Shown here piece by piece: positions 1 to 8,409 of a DNA stretch of 64,000 nt. The stretch's first letter is position 1. The number at the start of each line of letters is the position of its first letter. Below the pieces are notes generated by a model. That model did not search any database. It was not told where the DNA came from and was given only the letters and a program-made list of their open reading frames with translations. Made by a program: the position numbers and the translations under genes. Source of the DNA: JBNLBS01 sp050303415 (GTDB taxonomy: Bacteria > Pseudomonadota > Gammaproteobacteria > Methylococcales > Methylomonadaceae); the NCBI GenBank assembly GCA_050303415.1, contig JBNLBS010000003.1, positions 1 to 64,000 on the forward strand, given 5' to 3'.

Positions 1-564
1 GACATTGGGTGAGATCGCCATATCGTTATCATTCAAAATAACCAGCAAATTGGCATCCATGGCGCCGGCATGATTCATCGCCTCAAACGCCATCCCCCCG
101 GTAATGCTGCCGTCACCGATAATAGCAACCATTTCCTTGTCTTCACCTTTTAGGCCGGAAACAATGGCCATGCCTAAAGCGGCACTGATGGACGTGCTGG
201 AATGACCGACACCAAAGGCATCATATTCACTTTCTGCCCGTTTGGGGAAAGCCGACACACCGCCCTTAGTCCGTATCGTGGTCATGCGGTCTTTGCGACC
301 GGTTAAGATCTTATGCGGATAGGCCTGATGACCGACATCCCAGACCAACTGATCGGAAGGCGTATCAAACACATAATGCAATGCCACCGTCAGCTCTACC
401 GTGCCGAGCCCGGCGGAGAAATGTCCCCCGGAAATACTCACCGTATGGGTTAAAAATTCACGCAGTTCCTTGGCCAGCGCAGGTAATTGATCTTTGCTTA
501 ATTGCCTGATATCTGCTGGCGTGGTGATGGTGTCTAATAGGGGGTAGCTGCCGGTAGCATTCAT
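1..564 (-). CDS. dxs: 1-deoxy-D-xylulose-5-phosphate synthase, N-terminal part (cut by window edge)
   Basis: Makes DXP from pyruvate and glyceraldehyde-3-phosphate, the first step of the MEP isoprenoid pathway; cytosolic and thiamine-diphosphate dependent. I translated the minus strand from ATG at 564: 188 codons stay open to the left edge, about a third of the roughly 620-residue family length. Visible hallmarks are SGGHFSAGLG and WDVGHQAYPHKILTGR near the N-terminus and the ThDP-binding motif that starts GDGSITGG and ends in NDN. Most relatives have Ala and Ala where this one has Ser and Gly in GDGSITGG, a mild variation. It is the last gene of xseB-ispA-dxs, 85 bp below ispA, so the operon supplies farnesyl-PP from its first precursor. 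The C-terminal transketolase domains lie outside the window. Confidence 0.95.
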   Translation of the reverse strand, partial: MNATGSYPLLDTITTPADIRQLSKDQLPALAKELREFLTHTVSISGGHFSAGLGTVELTVALHYVFDTPSDQLVWDVGHQAYPHKILTGRKDRMTTIRTKGGVSAFPKRAESEYDAFGVGHSSTSISAALGMAIVSGLKGEDKEMVAIIGDGSITGGMAFEAMNHAGAMDANLLVILNDNDMAISPNV

Positions 565-649
565 GTATAAATAAATTCCTTTATTTGCACTGTATCTTTA
601 TTACAGGGCAAGATTATGCAGATTAAATTCCTAGTAATCAAGTCGGAAA

Positions 650-1546
650 TTAATGGTCGCGCTGAATAATATACAGCGATAAATCACGTAACAGGTCAGC
701 TTCCGGTCCAAAGCCTTTTAAGCTGTCTATTGCTAGCTCATGCAATTCCTGCGCTTTTTGTTTGGCGCCTGCTAAACCCAGTAATGCCGGATAAGTCGGT
801 TTGTTGTTATCCTGATCTTTACCTTGTGTTTTACCCAGTGTTGCGGTGTCACTTTCTTCGTCCAGAATATCATCTTTTACCTGAAAAGACAGGCCGATGC
901 ACTTGGCATAATGATCCAGGCTCTTTGCAATTGAGGGATCCAGTTCCGGTTGTGCCAGGGTTGCCAGATTCACACTGGCTCTGATTAATGCGCCGGTTTT
1001 ATGAATATGCATGTTTTCCAATTCGGGTAATGATAATTGGGTGCCAACCGATTCCAGATCAATTGCCTGACCGCCGACCATACCTTGTGAGCCGCTGGCT
1101 TTGGTTAAGGCAGTAATCATTTTGATACGTTGTTCGGCTGAAACGTTTATTGTCGGGTCATTGGCCAGCGTTTCAAAGGCCAGGGCCTGTAGAGCATCTC
1201 CGGCTAAAATGGCCGTTGCTTCATCATAAGCGACGTGGCTGGTGGCTTTACCGCGACGCAAATCATCATCATCCATAGCGGGTAAATCGTCATGAATGAG
1301 TGAATAAACATGAATGAATTCCACTGCGCAGGCGGGGCCATCAAGGATATCTGCATTAATGCCTAATGCTTTGCCGGTGCAATAGGTCAGCATGGGACGC
1401 ATACGTTTGCCGCCATCCAGCGTAGAGTAACGCATGGCTTCGTGTAATCTGTTCGGCAGGATACTATCGCTGGGCAGACGTTTATCCAAAGCTCTTTCAA
1501 CGCGATTCTGGCAGTCTGAAAGAAATTCTTTTAATGCATTACTCAT
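650..1546 (-). CDS. ispA: Farnesyl diphosphate synthase (short-chain polyprenyl synthase)
   Basis: Condenses isopentenyl-PP with dimethylallyl-PP and geranyl-PP to give farnesyl-PP, precursor of undecaprenyl-PP, quinone side chains and, where present, hopanoids. The 298-residue protein has the usual bacterial length. The first Asp-rich motif DDLPAMDDDD starts at residue 86 with RRG just after it, and the second, DDILDEE, starts at residue 225. GGKRMRP near residue 45 is the diphosphate-binding stretch. The start codon overlaps the end of xseB by 8 bp, which indicates translational coupling. The product could be geranylgeranyl-PP in some relatives, but the xseB-ispA-dxs context favours FPP synthase. 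Confidence 0.95.
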   Translation of the reverse strand: MSNALKEFLSDCQNRVERALDKRLPSDSILPNRLHEAMRYSTLDGGKRMRPMLTYCTGKALGINADILDGPACAVEFIHVYSLIHDDLPAMDDDDLRRGKATSHVAYDEATAILAGDALQALAFETLANDPTINVSAEQRIKMITALTKASGSQGMVGGQAIDLESVGTQLSLPELENMHIHKTGALIRASVNLATLAQPELDPSIAKSLDHYAKCIGLSFQVKDDILDEESDTATLGKTQGKDQDNNKPTYPALLGLAGAKQKAQELHELAIDSLKGFGPEADLLRDLSLYIIQRDH

Positions 1547-1772
1547 GGTTAAAATTCTCCAAAGATTGTTTTCCGTTTTTTTCTAATAACACTTGAACTT
1601 TCTGTTCGGCATCAGTTAAAGCTTTTTGGCAGGTGCGGGTTAAGGTGACGCCACGTTCGAATGCTTTTAATGATTCTTCGAGGGATATGTCGCCTTGTTC
1701 CATTTGTTCTACGAGTTGTTCCAATTCGGCCAGGGATTCTTCGAATAAAGTCGTACTTTTCTTTTTTGGCAT
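1539..1772 (-). CDS. xseB: Exodeoxyribonuclease VII small subunit
   Basis: Small subunit of ExoVII, which degrades single-stranded DNA to oligonucleotides together with XseA (not in this window). I chose the ATG at 1772, giving 77 residues that begin MPKKKSTTLFEES, because the family is about 80 residues long and conservation begins here; an upstream open stretch to 1883 would add an unrelated leader and run into parE. The helical core LEQLVEQMEQGDISLEESL followed by FERGV is characteristic. It is the first gene of xseB-ispA-dxs and overlaps ispA by 8 bp. It diverges from parE, leaving 83 bp for both promoters. Confidence 0.93.
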   Translation of the reverse strand: MPKKKSTTLFEESLAELEQLVEQMEQGDISLEESLKAFERGVTLTRTCQKALTDAEQKVQVLLEKNGKQSLENFNHE

Positions 1773-1855
1773 GTATATAGAAATAGGTTTAATGATACGA
1801 TGTGCAAATTTTCGAAACATTATATATGAAATTGGATTGCGAGTGATTAGGAAGT

Positions 1856-3745
1856 ATGACGACTGAATACAATGCAGCGGCAATTGAAGTTCTAACCGGA
1901 CTGGAGCCGGTCAGGAAACGTCCAGGTATGTACACGGATACCACTCGGCCCAATCACCTGGTACAGGAGGTGGTTGATAACAGTGTCGATGAGGCAATCG
2001 CGGGGCATGCCAGTTCTATAAATGTGGAATTGTTTAAGGATGGATCAATAAGGGTTGAAGATAATGGTCGAGGTATGCCGGTGGATTTACATCCGGAGCA
2101 AGGTATTCCGGGTGTTGAAGTTATTCTGACTCAATTGCATGCGGGCGGTAAATTTTCCAATAAAAACTATCAGTTTTCCGGTGGTTTGCACGGTGTAGGC
2201 GTTTCTGTTGTTAATGCCTTGTCGGAAAAACTGGAAATAATGATCAAACGAGGCGGTAAACAATATCAGATGAGTTTTGCCGATGGCGAAAAGCTGTCTG
2301 ACCTGGTGGAAACCGGTACCGTAGGTAAGGCAAATACCGGGACTTCCGTAACCTTCTGGCCGAACGAAAAATATTTTGATTCGAATAAAGTTTCGGTACT
2401 AAAACTCAGGCATGTATTACGCGCCAAAGCGGTGCTTTGTCCCGGACTGAATATCAGTCTAAAAGTTGAGCAGAGCGATGAGCAGTGGCAATGGTGTTAT
2501 CAGGATGGGTTAAAAGAATATCTACTTGATCGGGTAGGTGATGTGGAGTGTTATCCGGAACAGCCGTTTATGGGGCAGATGAGTGCAGAGCATGAAGCGG
2601 TTGACTGGGGTATGGTGTGGACGGCGGAAAGCTTGCCGGAAGCGATTACCGAAAGTTATGTCAATTTGGTCCCGACAGCGCAAGGCGGCACTCATGTTAA
2701 TGGTTTGCGCGCCGGTTTAACCGAGGCAATGCGTGAATTTTGTGAAATTCGCAATCTATTGCCGCGGGGACTAAAGGTCGCACCGGAAGACGTCTGGGAA
2801 AACTGTCATTTTGTTTTATCGGTAAAGTTGGAGGATCCGCAGTTTTCAGGGCAAACGAAAGAACGCCTAAGTTCTCGTGAATGTGTGGCTTTTGTTTCTG
2901 GTGTCGCCAAAGATAGTTTTAGTCTGTGGCTTAATCAGCATCCTGATGAAGGTGAGAAAATTGCCGAAATTATTATTAATAGTGCGCAAAAAAGATTGCG
3001 TGCCAGTAAAAAAATTGTTCGCAAAAAATTGACATCGGGCCCAGCATTACCGGGTAAACTAGCCGATTGTTCCGGGCAGGACATCAGTCGATCAGAATTG
3101 TTTTTGGTTGAAGGGGATTCTGCTGGCGGTTCGGCGAAACAGGCCCGCGACCGTGAGTTTCAGGCAATCATGCCTTTGCGTGGCAAGATATTAAATACCT
3201 GGGAAGTCGATTCGACCGAGGTCATGGCTTCGCAAGAGGTCCATGATATTGCCGTGGCCTTGGGGATAGAACCCGGTAGTCGCGATTTAACTAACCTACG
3301 TTACGGTAAAGTGTGTATTTTGGCCGATGCCGATTCTGACGGTAATCATATTGCTACCTTGATTTGTGCCTTGTTTTATCAGCATTTTAGAGCCTTGGTT
3401 GAGGCCGGGCATGTTTTTGTTGCTATGCCGCCTTTATATCGGGTTGATGTCGGTAAAAGAGTGTTTTATGCCTTGGACGAATCGGAGCGACAGGGCGTGT
3501 TGGACCGGATTAAGGCGGAAAAACTGAAAGGAAATATTAATGTTCAGCGCTTTAAAGGTCTGGGTGAAATGAATCCCTCTCAGTTGCGTGAAACAACGAT
3601 GAATCCCGATACCCGAAGGTTGGTACAATTAACGGTTGAAGAAGATGATGCTACCCGTTCACAACTGGATTTACTGCTGGCTAAAAAACGCTCTCAGGAT
3701 CGTAAATTCTGGCTGGAGTCCAAGGGTAATTTAGCGGATATTTAG
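1856..3745 (+). CDS. parE: DNA topoisomerase IV subunit B
   Basis: ATPase subunit of topoisomerase IV, which decatenates daughter chromosomes with ParC. The 629 residues match the family length (about 630). The N-terminal GHKL ATPase domain shows VVDNSVDEAIAG and EDNGRGMPVD, then the ATP-lid stretch SGGLHGVGVSVVNALS. The TOPRIM domain shows EGDSAGGSAKQARDR and the metal-binding DADSDGNHI. The C-terminal RFKGLGEMNP is typical of GyrB/ParE. The absence of the long GyrB insert and the parC gene two positions downstream identify ParE rather than GyrB. The thioesterase gene follows after 4 bp. Confidence 0.97.
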   Translation: MTTEYNAAAIEVLTGLEPVRKRPGMYTDTTRPNHLVQEVVDNSVDEAIAGHASSINVELFKDGSIRVEDNGRGMPVDLHPEQGIPGVEVILTQLHAGGKFSNKNYQFSGGLHGVGVSVVNALSEKLEIMIKRGGKQYQMSFADGEKLSDLVETGTVGKANTGTSVTFWPNEKYFDSNKVSVLKLRHVLRAKAVLCPGLNISLKVEQSDEQWQWCYQDGLKEYLLDRVGDVECYPEQPFMGQMSAEHEAVDWGMVWTAESLPEAITESYVNLVPTAQGGTHVNGLRAGLTEAMREFCEIRNLLPRGLKVAPEDVWENCHFVLSVKLEDPQFSGQTKERLSSRECVAFVSGVAKDSFSLWLNQHPDEGEKIAEIIINSAQKRLRASKKIVRKKLTSGPALPGKLADCSGQDISRSELFLVEGDSAGGSAKQARDREFQAIMPLRGKILNTWEVDSTEVMASQEVHDIAVALGIEPGSRDLTNLRYGKVCILADADSDGNHIATLICALFYQHFRALVEAGHVFVAMPPLYRVDVGKRVFYALDESERQGVLDRIKAEKLKGNINVQRFKGLGEMNPSQLRETTMNPDTRRLVQLTVEEDDATRSQLDLLLAKKRSQDRKFWLESKGNLADI

Positions 3746-3749
3746 TTCT

Positions 3750-4247
3750 ATGAGCAAACAAGAAAAAACCTTAACCATGACTGTGTTAATGTCTCCGGAT
3801 ATGGCTAATTTTACCGGCAATGTGCATGGCGGCTCGTTGCTCAAATTACTGGATCAGGTGGCTTATGCCTGTGCGGCAAAGTACTGTAAAAAATATGTAG
3901 TTACCGTGGCTTTGGATCAGGTGGTGTTTAAGGAAAATATTAAAGTGGGGGAGCTGGTGACTTTTTACGCTCATGTTGATTATGTAGGCCGCACATCCAT
4001 GGAAATCGGCATTAAAGTCATCGCTGAGAACCTTCAAACTGAAGAAAGGCGCCATACCAACTCCTGTTTTTTTACTATGGTGGCCATAGATGATGTGGGA
4101 AAACCGATTGCCATACCACCCTTACAAATTGAGTCTGAGCTGGAGCAGCAATTATTTGACTCAGCAAAGTTGCGTAAACAAATGCGTTTGGAATTTTTAC
4201 AAAAAAGTAAAGCATTGCATGTCGATATGCCAAAGGATCAGTTATAA
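3750..4247 (+). CDS. Hotdog-fold acyl-CoA thioesterase (YciA-like)
   Basis: Predicted to hydrolyse acyl-CoA to free acid and CoA. The 165-residue protein is a single hotdog domain: NVHGGSLLKLLDQ at about residues 24-36 is the helix motif with the catalytic Asp of the YciA/BACH-type acyl-CoA hydrolases, and VTVALDQVVFKENIKVGE follows as the substrate-side strand. It lies between parE and parC with gaps of only 4 and 2 bp, so it is almost certainly cotranscribed with them. Nothing in the sequence links it functionally to topoisomerase IV. The acyl chain it prefers cannot be read from the sequence. Confidence 0.88.
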   Translation: MSKQEKTLTMTVLMSPDMANFTGNVHGGSLLKLLDQVAYACAAKYCKKYVVTVALDQVVFKENIKVGELVTFYAHVDYVGRTSMEIGIKVIAENLQTEERRHTNSCFFTMVAIDDVGKPIAIPPLQIESELEQQLFDSAKLRKQMRLEFLQKSKALHVDMPKDQL

Positions 4248-4249
4248 CC

Positions 4250-6487
4250 ATGGGTATTCATGAGAATTTTGAAAAACTGCCATTAAAGGATTTTACCGAA
4301 AAAGCGTATCTGGATTACTCCATGTACGTTATTCTGGACAGGGCATTGCCCAATATCGCCGATGGTTTAAAGCCGGTACAAAGGCGTATTGTTTATGCGA
4401 TGTCTGAATTGGGCTTGACGTCGCTGGCAAAATTTAAAAAATCGGCCAGGACAGTGGGTGATGTCTTGGGTAAATATCATCCGCATGGTGATTCTGCCTG
4501 TTATGAAGCCATGGTGTTAATGGCACAGAATTTTTCTTATCGCTATCCGTTAGTTGATGGACAGGGCAACTGGGGGTCTCCGGATGATCCCAAGTCTTTT
4601 GCTGCAATGCGTTATACAGAATCCCGTTTAACCGGCTACGCCAATACCTTGTTAAGTGAGTTGGGGCAGGGTACGGTCGATTGGCAGGATAATTTTGATG
4701 GCACACTCAAGGAGCCTGTTCTATTGCCGGCCAGGTTGCCCAATATTCTGCTTAATGGCACGATGGGGATTGCGGTGGGTATGGCGACGGATATTCCACC
4801 GCATAACTTACGTGAAGTGGCAAATGCTTGCATGCAACTGCTGGATGAGCCGGATACTGAGCTTCCAGCCCTGTTTGAACATATTAAGGGGCCGGATTAT
4901 CCGACCGATGCGGAGATTATTTCATCGGCCGAAGATATCCGTAAATTGTACGAAATCGGTACCGGCTCGATAAAAATGCGAGCCAAGTATGAGTTAGAGG
5001 ACAGCAATATTGTCATTACCGCCTTGCCTCATCAGGTTTCCGGTGCCAAATTGCTGGAACAGATTGCTGCTCAAATGCTGGCAAAGAAACTGCCCATGAT
5101 TGAGGATTTGCGTGATGAATCCGATCATGAAAATCCAACCCGTCTGGTGGTCATACCCAGGTCCAAACGTACCGATGTCGATGCAGTGATGTCGCATTTA
5201 TTTGCTACTACCGATCTGGAAAAAAATTACCGGGTCAATATGAATATGATCGGCCTGAATGGCCGACCACAGGTCAAAAATCTAAAGGATATTTTAACAG
5301 AATGGCTGCAATTTAGGACCGAGACAGTCAGAAGGCGTCTGCAATACAGACTGGACAAAGTGTTGGCCAGGTTGCATATACTGGAAGGCTTGTTAATTGC
5401 CTATTTGAATATTGATGAAGTTATCGCCATTATTCGAACCGAGGATAAACCTAAGCCGGTACTGATGGAGCGTTTTGGAATTACCGATAAGCAGGCTGAA
5501 GCCATTCTGGAATTAAAATTAAGACATCTTGCCAAACTGGAAGAGATGAAGATCCGCGGTGAGCAGGATGAGTTGGAAAAAGAAAGGCAGGCTCTTGAAA
5601 AAACACTGGCTTCCAAACATCTGCTTAATCGTTTAATTCGTACCGAAATTGAACGCGATGCGGAAAAATACGGTGATGACAGGCGGTCTCCGATTATTGC
5701 CAGAGAGGCGGCGCAGGCTCTGGATACCACGGCGTTAATTTCTAACGAGCCGTTAACCATTGTGTTGTCGCAAAAAGGCTGGATCAGGGCGGCAAAAGGG
5801 CATGATATTGATGTCATCGCATTAAGTTATCGTTCCGGTGACGGATATCTGGATTCAACCAAAGGTCGAAGTACTCAGCCGGTTTATATTCTGGATTCAA
5901 CGGGACGGGTTTATTCAACCTCCACTCATGATTTACCTTCGGCACGAAGTCAGGGTGAGCCTTTAACCGGGCGTTTAAAACCGGCTTCCGGTTCTTTATT
6001 TACCAATGTGTTGGCCGGTGACCCTGATGACTGGTATCTATTTGCCAGCAGTGCCGGTTACGGGTTCAGGGTACAGTTAAAAGACCTGAACAGTAAAAAT
6101 AAAGCGGGTAAAGCGGCATTAACTTTACCGAAAGGGTCAAAATTAGTGGCACCGGTAAGGGTGTGTTCCGAATCGGACTTAGTGGCGGTTGCCACACAGC
6201 AGGGTCGGTTGTTGATTTTTCCGGTTTCTGAATTACCGGCCTTACCCAAAGGTAAAGGCAATAAAATGATCCAAATAAAACCGGCTGATTTAGAATCGGG
6301 TGCCGATGAAGTGGTAGCCATGGCGATTATTGCACCAGGACAAATGCTAAGAGTCCTGTCCGGCAAACGTCATGTTACGCTAAAAGCGGATGATATTGAG
6401 CATTATTCCGCTAGCCGTGCCAAGAGAGGCCTGGCCTTGCCGCGTGGTTTCCAGAGGGTGGATGGTTTATCAGAAGAACAGGCATAG
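4250..6487 (+). CDS. parC: DNA topoisomerase IV subunit A
   Basis: Breakage-reunion subunit of topoisomerase IV. The 745 residues begin with the winged-helix DNA-cleavage domain; the catalytic tyrosine is Y122 in AAMRYTESRL. The quinolone-resistance region reads HPHGDSACYE, with Ser82 and Glu86 at the positions equivalent to E. coli ParC Ser80 and Glu84, so the common resistance substitutions are absent. A coiled-coil follows at about residues 420-480, with a beta-pinwheel C-terminal domain from about 500. The last gene of parE-thioesterase-parC, it converges on the DUF2784 gene. A weak AT-rich hairpin just after its stop (about 6561-6585) could end transcription. Confidence 0.97.
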   Translation: MGIHENFEKLPLKDFTEKAYLDYSMYVILDRALPNIADGLKPVQRRIVYAMSELGLTSLAKFKKSARTVGDVLGKYHPHGDSACYEAMVLMAQNFSYRYPLVDGQGNWGSPDDPKSFAAMRYTESRLTGYANTLLSELGQGTVDWQDNFDGTLKEPVLLPARLPNILLNGTMGIAVGMATDIPPHNLREVANACMQLLDEPDTELPALFEHIKGPDYPTDAEIISSAEDIRKLYEIGTGSIKMRAKYELEDSNIVITALPHQVSGAKLLEQIAAQMLAKKLPMIEDLRDESDHENPTRLVVIPRSKRTDVDAVMSHLFATTDLEKNYRVNMNMIGLNGRPQVKNLKDILTEWLQFRTETVRRRLQYRLDKVLARLHILEGLLIAYLNIDEVIAIIRTEDKPKPVLMERFGITDKQAEAILELKLRHLAKLEEMKIRGEQDELEKERQALEKTLASKHLLNRLIRTEIERDAEKYGDDRRSPIIAREAAQALDTTALISNEPLTIVLSQKGWIRAAKGHDIDVIALSYRSGDGYLDSTKGRSTQPVYILDSTGRVYSTSTHDLPSARSQGEPLTGRLKPASGSLFTNVLAGDPDDWYLFASSAGYGFRVQLKDLNSKNKAGKAALTLPKGSKLVAPVRVCSESDLVAVATQQGRLLIFPVSELPALPKGKGNKMIQIKPADLESGADEVVAMAIIAPGQMLRVLSGKRHVTLKADDIEHYSASRAKRGLALPRGFQRVDGLSEEQA

Positions 6488-6573
6488 CAATATGATTATT
6501 CTGCATACAACTGTTTAACCTTATTATTAGGTTGAAATGGTTGTGCGCTGAATAAATTTCAAAACTATTTGTT

Positions 6574-6945
6574 TTAATAGCTTTTATTGTTAGTTTTTAA
6601 TATAACCCAGCTATAAATAAGCAGATTGAGGATAATAACCGAAATGCCTAATATTTGTTGTGTAGTATGTGTAAGCCCAGGGGGGTAGATGATCGGTATC
6701 AGGTAATGCTGAATAAATCCTTCGGTATAACCGTTCTGATTTGCTGCATGTCGAAACCGATTTTCATAAACTGTTAACGGGCAAAACCAGTGATTCAATT
6801 CAATCAATGCGGCCCATATGACCGCAGGGATGTGTAACAACATAAATCTGCGTGATTTAAGAATCAGCAGCCCGCCGAAAATAACAAAAATAATAAAACC
6901 AAAGTGAATGATAACAATTAAATCCGCCGCAATTTTATAGGTCAC
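6574..6945 (-). CDS. DUF2784 family membrane protein
   Basis: Small inner-membrane protein of unknown function, 123 residues. Hydrophobic segments lie at about residues 8-28, 37-50 and 95-116. The family features IVIIHFGFIIFVIFGG near the N-terminus, the IELNHWFCPLT block in the middle and the GFIQHYLIPIIYPPG stretch are all recognisable as DUF2784. It begins 4 bp after lpd, so it is read through from the 2-oxoglutarate dehydrogenase operon. No biochemical role is known for the family, and none can be inferred here beyond this genetic association. Confidence 0.8.
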   Translation of the reverse strand: MTYKIAADLIVIIHFGFIIFVIFGGLLILKSRRFMLLHIPAVIWAALIELNHWFCPLTVYENRFRHAANQNGYTEGFIQHYLIPIIYPPGLTHTTQQILGISVIILNLLIYSWVILKTNNKSY

Positions 6946-6949
6946 AGAT

Positions 6950-8395
6950 TTATTCGCTTTTTATCGGTAAATGCAGACTGCGTTCGTTTAATGCCAAAGC
7001 CGCTTCATGAATACTCTCTGAACTGGTTGGATGGGCATGAATGGTTCTGGCCAGATCTTCGGCGGTGGCAGAAAATTCCATAGCTAAAACAGCTTCAGCT
7101 ATTAACTCAGATGCGTTAATTCCGATGATATGGATACCCAGAATTGTGTCCGTTTCTGCGTGGGCAATAATTTTAACCAGTCCTTCTGTTTTGCCGGTTG
7201 CCTGGCCTCGACCTGTTGCTTTAAAAGGGTAACACCCTATTTTTATTTGTTCACCGATGGCATTAAGCGCCTGTTCGGTTTGGCCGACCCAGGCAATTTC
7301 AGGGTCGGTGTAAACTACACTGGGGATTATGTTGTAGTTGATCGGTGTATGGCAACCGGCAATTTGCTCTGCAACAAAGACTCCTTCTTCAAGACCTTTA
7401 TGGGCCAGCATGGGACCCAGAATAGTTAAATCACCAATGGCAAAGACGCCGGGCAGATTGGTATTACAGTTTTTATCAACATGTACGCAACCATTTTCAT
7501 CCAGCAGTAAATTTGCTTCTGGGGCGGCCAGGTTATCCGTATTGGGTTTTCGACCGGAAGCAACGATCAGTTTATCCAGCTTCAGACTATGAGTGCCATC
7601 CAGATCCCGATATTCCACAATAACTTGATCATTGCTTGTTTCGGTATTAATAACACGCGCACTTAATCGTATGTCCAGGCCTTGTTGTTTATAAATGCGA
7701 AACGCCTCGGTGGAGATTTGGTGATCGGTAGTGGTTAAAAAACTGTCCTGGGCTTCTAAAATAACGACTTCAGATCCCAGCCTGCGCCAGATTCCTCCTA
7801 ATTCCAGACCAATGACCCCTGCGCCAATAATGCCAAGTTTTTTAGGAACCGTTGTCAGGTTGAGTGCAGTGGTTGAGTCAAGAATAAATTCGTTATCTAT
7901 CGGAGCACAGGATAAGTCAATTGGCGTGGAGCCTGTTGCAAGGATTATATTGTCGGCATAGAGTGTGTATTCTTCATCATTTTCAATTGCGCTGACCAAA
8001 ATCTCTTTGGCATTTAACAGCTTACCGTGGGCATGAATATAGTCCACTTGATGCTGGGTAAAAATATCCCTGATTTGTTGGCTAAGTGTATTAATGGTGT
8101 CATCTTTTCGTTTAATCATTTGCACCATATCAAAGCTGGTATCGGATACTTTAATGCCATGTTGGCCAATTTCATGATTAAGCAGATGAACAATTTTAGA
8201 TGATTCAAGCAGTGCCATTGAGGAAATGCAGCCGGCATTAATATAGGTGCCGCCTAAACTGCCCGATCCGTCTGTTTTGCACCAGTTATCGATACAAGCA
8301 GTTTTTAGCCCCAGTTGTGCACTTCGAATGGAGGCTATATAACCAGCGGGTCCTGCACCGATAACAATGACATCATATTTGTTGGATTGGTTCAT
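6950..8395 (-). CDS. lpd: Dihydrolipoyl dehydrogenase-like protein lacking the first redox cysteine
   Basis: By position it is the E3 component of the 2-oxoglutarate dehydrogenase complex, which reoxidises dihydrolipoyl groups on SucB with FAD and NAD+. The 481-residue protein has the FAD motif GAGPAGYIAS, the NAD motif GAGVIGLELG, the second FAD site GVFAIGDLT and the C-terminal HAHPTSSE, where His455 and Glu460 correspond to the catalytic base pair. The redox-active site is abnormal. Family members read GGTCLNVGCIPSK, but here it is GGTYINAGCISSM: Tyr51 (codon TAT, forward 8243-8245) replaces the first cysteine, Cys56 is kept, and Met60 replaces the conserved lysine. A normal disulfide cannot form. 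Either another Lpd serves the complex or this protein has changed function. It follows sucB by 14 bp. Confidence 0.85.
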   Translation of the reverse strand: MNQSNKYDVIVIGAGPAGYIASIRSAQLGLKTACIDNWCKTDGSGSLGGTYINAGCISSMALLESSKIVHLLNHEIGQHGIKVSDTSFDMVQMIKRKDDTINTLSQQIRDIFTQHQVDYIHAHGKLLNAKEILVSAIENDEEYTLYADNIILATGSTPIDLSCAPIDNEFILDSTTALNLTTVPKKLGIIGAGVIGLELGGIWRRLGSEVVILEAQDSFLTTTDHQISTEAFRIYKQQGLDIRLSARVINTETSNDQVIVEYRDLDGTHSLKLDKLIVASGRKPNTDNLAAPEANLLLDENGCVHVDKNCNTNLPGVFAIGDLTILGPMLAHKGLEEGVFVAEQIAGCHTPINYNIIPSVVYTDPEIAWVGQTEQALNAIGEQIKIGCYPFKATGRGQATGKTEGLVKIIAHAETDTILGIHIIGINASELIAEAVLAMEFSATAEDLARTIHAHPTSSESIHEAALALNERSLHLPIKSE

Positions 8396-8409
8396 AACTT
8401 AACCTTGTT

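Noticed and set aside
4466..4520. Possible quinolone-resistance mutation in parC
   Set aside because: The region codes for Ser82 and Glu86, the sensitive-type residues.
6561..6585. AT-rich hairpin after parC as a terminator
   Set aside because: The stem has a bulge and is almost entirely A-T pairs, and it overlaps the end of the opposing gene; too weak to list as a feature.
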